NCBI GenBank assembly: GCA_016935885.1
Contig: JAFGQA010000189.1
Span: 1-6,121 of the forward strand
Source: Phycisphaerae bacterium
GTDB lineage: Bacteria; Planctomycetota; Phycisphaerae; UBA1845; UTPLA1
Direction: 5' to 3'
DNA: 6,121 nt
Shown: in pieces, positions 4,813-6,121 of the stretch
How positions within the stretch are numbered: position 1 is the first letter of the stretch
Layout: each line of letters starts with the position of its first letter
The notes under the pieces: generated by a model
The model's database searches: none
What the model was told of the DNA's origin: nothing
The model's input: only the letters and a program-made list of their open reading frames with translations
Made by a program: the position numbers and the translations under genes

Positions 4813-5794
4813 GCGATCCTCGACGCCCGCTCCGCACGATCGTGCCGCCCAGCCGTCGCCATCAAGCGGCCGTACGGGCGAGCAGCGCCTCGATTGCACA
4901 GTCTGCAACCACCGGGTTGACCACGCCGACGCGTCAGCCTTCGTGACATTTCCCTGCCACGTCCGCGCCTTCTTCGGTGAGACGTTCAATATCTGGCGAT
5001 GCCCCGGCTGCCAGACCATCCATTGCCTGGATGTCGTCGACCTCGCTCATTACTACGCCAAGTACCCGTTCGCCGGAATGGAGCTAACGTGGCCCTTTCG
5101 CATCTTCTACCGGCACCTGACCCACCGCCTCACGAAGCACGGCTTCACACGGAACCACTCGCTACTCGATTATGGCTGCGGCAACGGCGCCTTCGTCAAG
5201 TATCTGCGGCAACGCGGCTACGCCCGGTGCCACGGCTACGACCCGTATGGGCGAGCCGAGGGAACAGGCGATCCCGCCGTCCTGCAACATGGCCCATTCA
5301 ACTACATCCTCCTGCAAGACGTCTTCGAACACGTCGAAGCCCCCAATGCGCTCTTAGCTGACGTAGATGGCCACGTCGCCCCTGGAGGCCGCGTCTTCAT
5401 CGGCACGCCCAACGCCGCCAACCTCGACCTCACTCGGCCCGAGGAGTTCTGGAACGAAATCCACGTTCCCTACCACCTGCACATCTACACGCGCGGAATC
5501 GTGGAAGGCATGGGGCGCCGCCAAGGCTGGATGCCGGTGGGCTTCTTCGACCGTCCCTATCACGACCGCCCGTGGTTCGGCCTCAACACCCGAGCGGCAA
5601 AGCAATACCAGCGTCTCGTCGGCGGCACCATGGACGCCGTGCTCGAACCAGTCAAGCCGCTCAAGGCCCTTGCTTCACCGAAGTTCATCTTCTACGCCGC
5701 CGTCGGCTACTGGCTAAGCTTCCGCTCCGACATGACCGTCGTGTTCGAGAAACCGCGAGCAGACTCTCGAGAACGCAGCGCCCCGTCGCCTTAG
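4808..5794 (+). CDS. SAM-dependent methyltransferase, class I, with N-terminal Cys pairs
   Basis: A 328-residue cytoplasmic methyltransferase. Residues 30-33 (CTVC) and 65-68 (CPGC) form two Cys-x2-Cys pairs, probably a zinc-binding domain as in many methyltransferases of surface-glycan clusters. The Rossmann-fold domain has motif I LLDYGCGNGAF (119-129), the acidic residue after the second strand (Asp145 in GYDPYG), DVFEHV (171-176) and PGGRVFIGTPN (192-202). The EFWNEIHVPYHLHIYTR stretch (213-229) fits the methyltransf_23 type seen next to glycosyltransferases. A weak hydrophobic stretch near 292-305 may contact the membrane. ATG 4808 has GGAAGG (4795-4800) upstream, in the tandem repeat; other ATGs in the repeat reach early stops or another frame. 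The gene follows the glycosyltransferase by 31 bases and is very likely co-transcribed. The methyl acceptor, perhaps a sugar or lipid-linked glycan, is unknown. Confidence 0.88.
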   Translation: MKRSSTPAPHDRAAQPSPSSGRTGEQRLDCTVCNHRVDHADASAFVTFPCHVRAFFGETFNIWRCPGCQTIHCLDVVDLAHYYAKYPFAGMELTWPFRIFYRHLTHRLTKHGFTRNHSLLDYGCGNGAFVKYLRQRGYARCHGYDPYGRAEGTGDPAVLQHGPFNYILLQDVFEHVEAPNALLADVDGHVAPGGRVFIGTPNAANLDLTRPEEFWNEIHVPYHLHIYTRGIVEGMGRRQGWMPVGFFDRPYHDRPWFGLNTRAAKQYQRLVGGTMDAVLEPVKPLKALASPKFIFYAAVGYWLSFRSDMTVVFEKPRADSRERSAPSP

Positions 5795-5816
5795 ATCGCG
5801 TATGAGGAGTCGATGC

Positions 5817-5839
5817 CACTGGCGGCTTGTCCGCCAGTG
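5817..5839 (-). repeat. CACTGGC-family hairpin repeat, inverted copy
   Basis: CACTGGCGG and CCGCCAGTG form a perfect 9-bp stem around CTTGT. Read on the minus strand the loop is ACAAG and the trailing bases GCATC, which matches the forward copy at 3000-3022 (loop GCAAG, followed by GCACCC). It lies 22 bases after the methyltransferase stop. Confidence 0.65.
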
Positions 5840-5941
5840 CCCGCACAAGTGATGGGCGCACGGACGGGCAAGTGCGTGTTTGTCGCTCAAACGGTGTGGC
5901 ATGCGTGAAGAACGACACGCCCCGCAGGCGGGTCGCTCATT

Positions 5942-6010
5942 ACCCGTGAGAACAGGCTCGAATGGATGCCCACGGGTGCGCTCCGCCGTCGCTGGCGGCT
6001 TAGCTTACCC
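5942..6010. repeat. Compound hairpin repeat with alternative pairing
   Basis: The downstream hairpin stacks GGGT/ACCC (5974-5977, 6007-6010), GCT/AGC (5980-5982, 6002-6004) and CCGCC/GGCGG (5983-5987, 5994-5998) around GTCGCT. An upstream arm ACCCGTG (5942-5948) can instead pair with CACGGGT (5971-5977), competing for the same GGGT. The downstream part resembles another dispersed repeat I associate with planctomycete intergenic DNA. Confidence 0.45.
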
Positions 6011-6057
6011 ACGCCACCCCGCTAGAGCGTTTTAGGGTTGAGCGTGCATGCTCCATT

Positions 6058-6094
6058 GACGCTTCGTTGCAGCGTCGGCCCCCTGTGGCCGACG
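6058..6094. repeat. Two overlapping hairpins
   Basis: GACGCT/AGCGTC pairs around TCGTTGC (6058-6076), and CGTCGGCC/GGCCGACG pairs around CCCTGT (6073-6094). They share CGTC, so both cannot form fully at once; the second is the more stable. No T-run follows on either strand within the window. Confidence 0.45.
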
Positions 6095-6121
6095 GGGATA
6101 ACCGGTTTGCCGACGTTCCTC

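Larger units (their letters stand above)
5795..6121. other. Right non-coding stretch rich in hairpins
   Basis: No gene is supported after the methyltransferase stop. The short minus-strand frames over its end (5685-5918) lack motifs. The stretch holds a CACTGGC-family repeat (5817-5839), a CCCG-CAGG-CGGG hairpin near 5920-5935, a compound hairpin with a rival upstream arm (5942-6010) and two overlapping hairpins at 6058-6094. None is followed by a T-run, so termination of the operon would have to be factor-dependent or lie elsewhere. Confidence 0.55.

Noticed and set aside
4620..4949. Minus-strand frame with SSFILPPSSFRLHP-like sequence
   Set aside because: This peptide is the reverse translation of the GGATGAAGGCGGAA repeat and is not a protein.
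1..6121. CRISPR array, phage structural genes, toxin-antitoxin or defence genes
   Set aside because: No regularly spaced direct repeats with spacers and no matching protein motifs were found on either strand.

Overview
The window looks like chromosomal DNA from a high-GC bacterium, most likely a member of the Planctomycetota. This is an inference from three things. The integrase has the N-terminal signature common in that phylum (a start like MPRLVKKIPSYRHH, then a G-K/R-x-Y-x-L-G-x-W motif). The spacer between the last two genes is built from GGATGAAGGCGGAA units, and the intergenic gaps carry CACTGGC...GCCAGTGGCA hairpins; I associate both with planctomycete genomes. No ribosomal or housekeeping protein is present to confirm the assignment.

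Layout, left to right. Bases 1-749 hold no convincing gene, only a short hairpin repeat (48-66) and, at 587-598, a 12-bp copy of the 3' end of a tRNA gene found further right. A small plus-strand gene (750-1073) encodes a 107-residue protein resembling the DUF6398 family. It faces a minus-strand tyrosine recombinase (1238-2467) with all catalytic residues present. Next to the integrase start lies a minus-strand tRNA-Pro(GGG) gene (2584-2659), with a near-consensus promoter at 2795-2823. The integrase sits directly beyond the tRNA 3' end and reads away from it, the usual layout of an element integrated in a tRNA gene. The 12-bp repeat would make the element only about 2 kb, carrying the integrase and the small gene.

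Right of the tRNA is a non-coding stretch (2660-3174) with a cluster of three hairpin repeats, then a decayed piece of an IS110-family transposase (3175-3460, minus strand, one frameshift). Immediately after it a plus-strand two-gene unit begins: a membrane-anchored family 2 glycosyltransferase (best start GTG 3586) and a SAM-dependent methyltransferase with an N-terminal Cys-x2-Cys pair motif (4808-5794). The 14-bp/7-bp tandem repeat between them contains the stop codon of the first gene, the start codon of the second, and a chain of ATGA stop/start overlaps. The pair plausibly builds or modifies a glycolipid or cell-surface glycan; the substrate cannot be read from the sequence.

Bases 5795-6121 are non-coding and rich in hairpins, including another copy of the CACTGGC family. 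The most notable points are the possible minimal tRNA-targeted element, the repeat ladder that could couple translation of the two genes, and the same palindromic repeat family scattered in both orientations.
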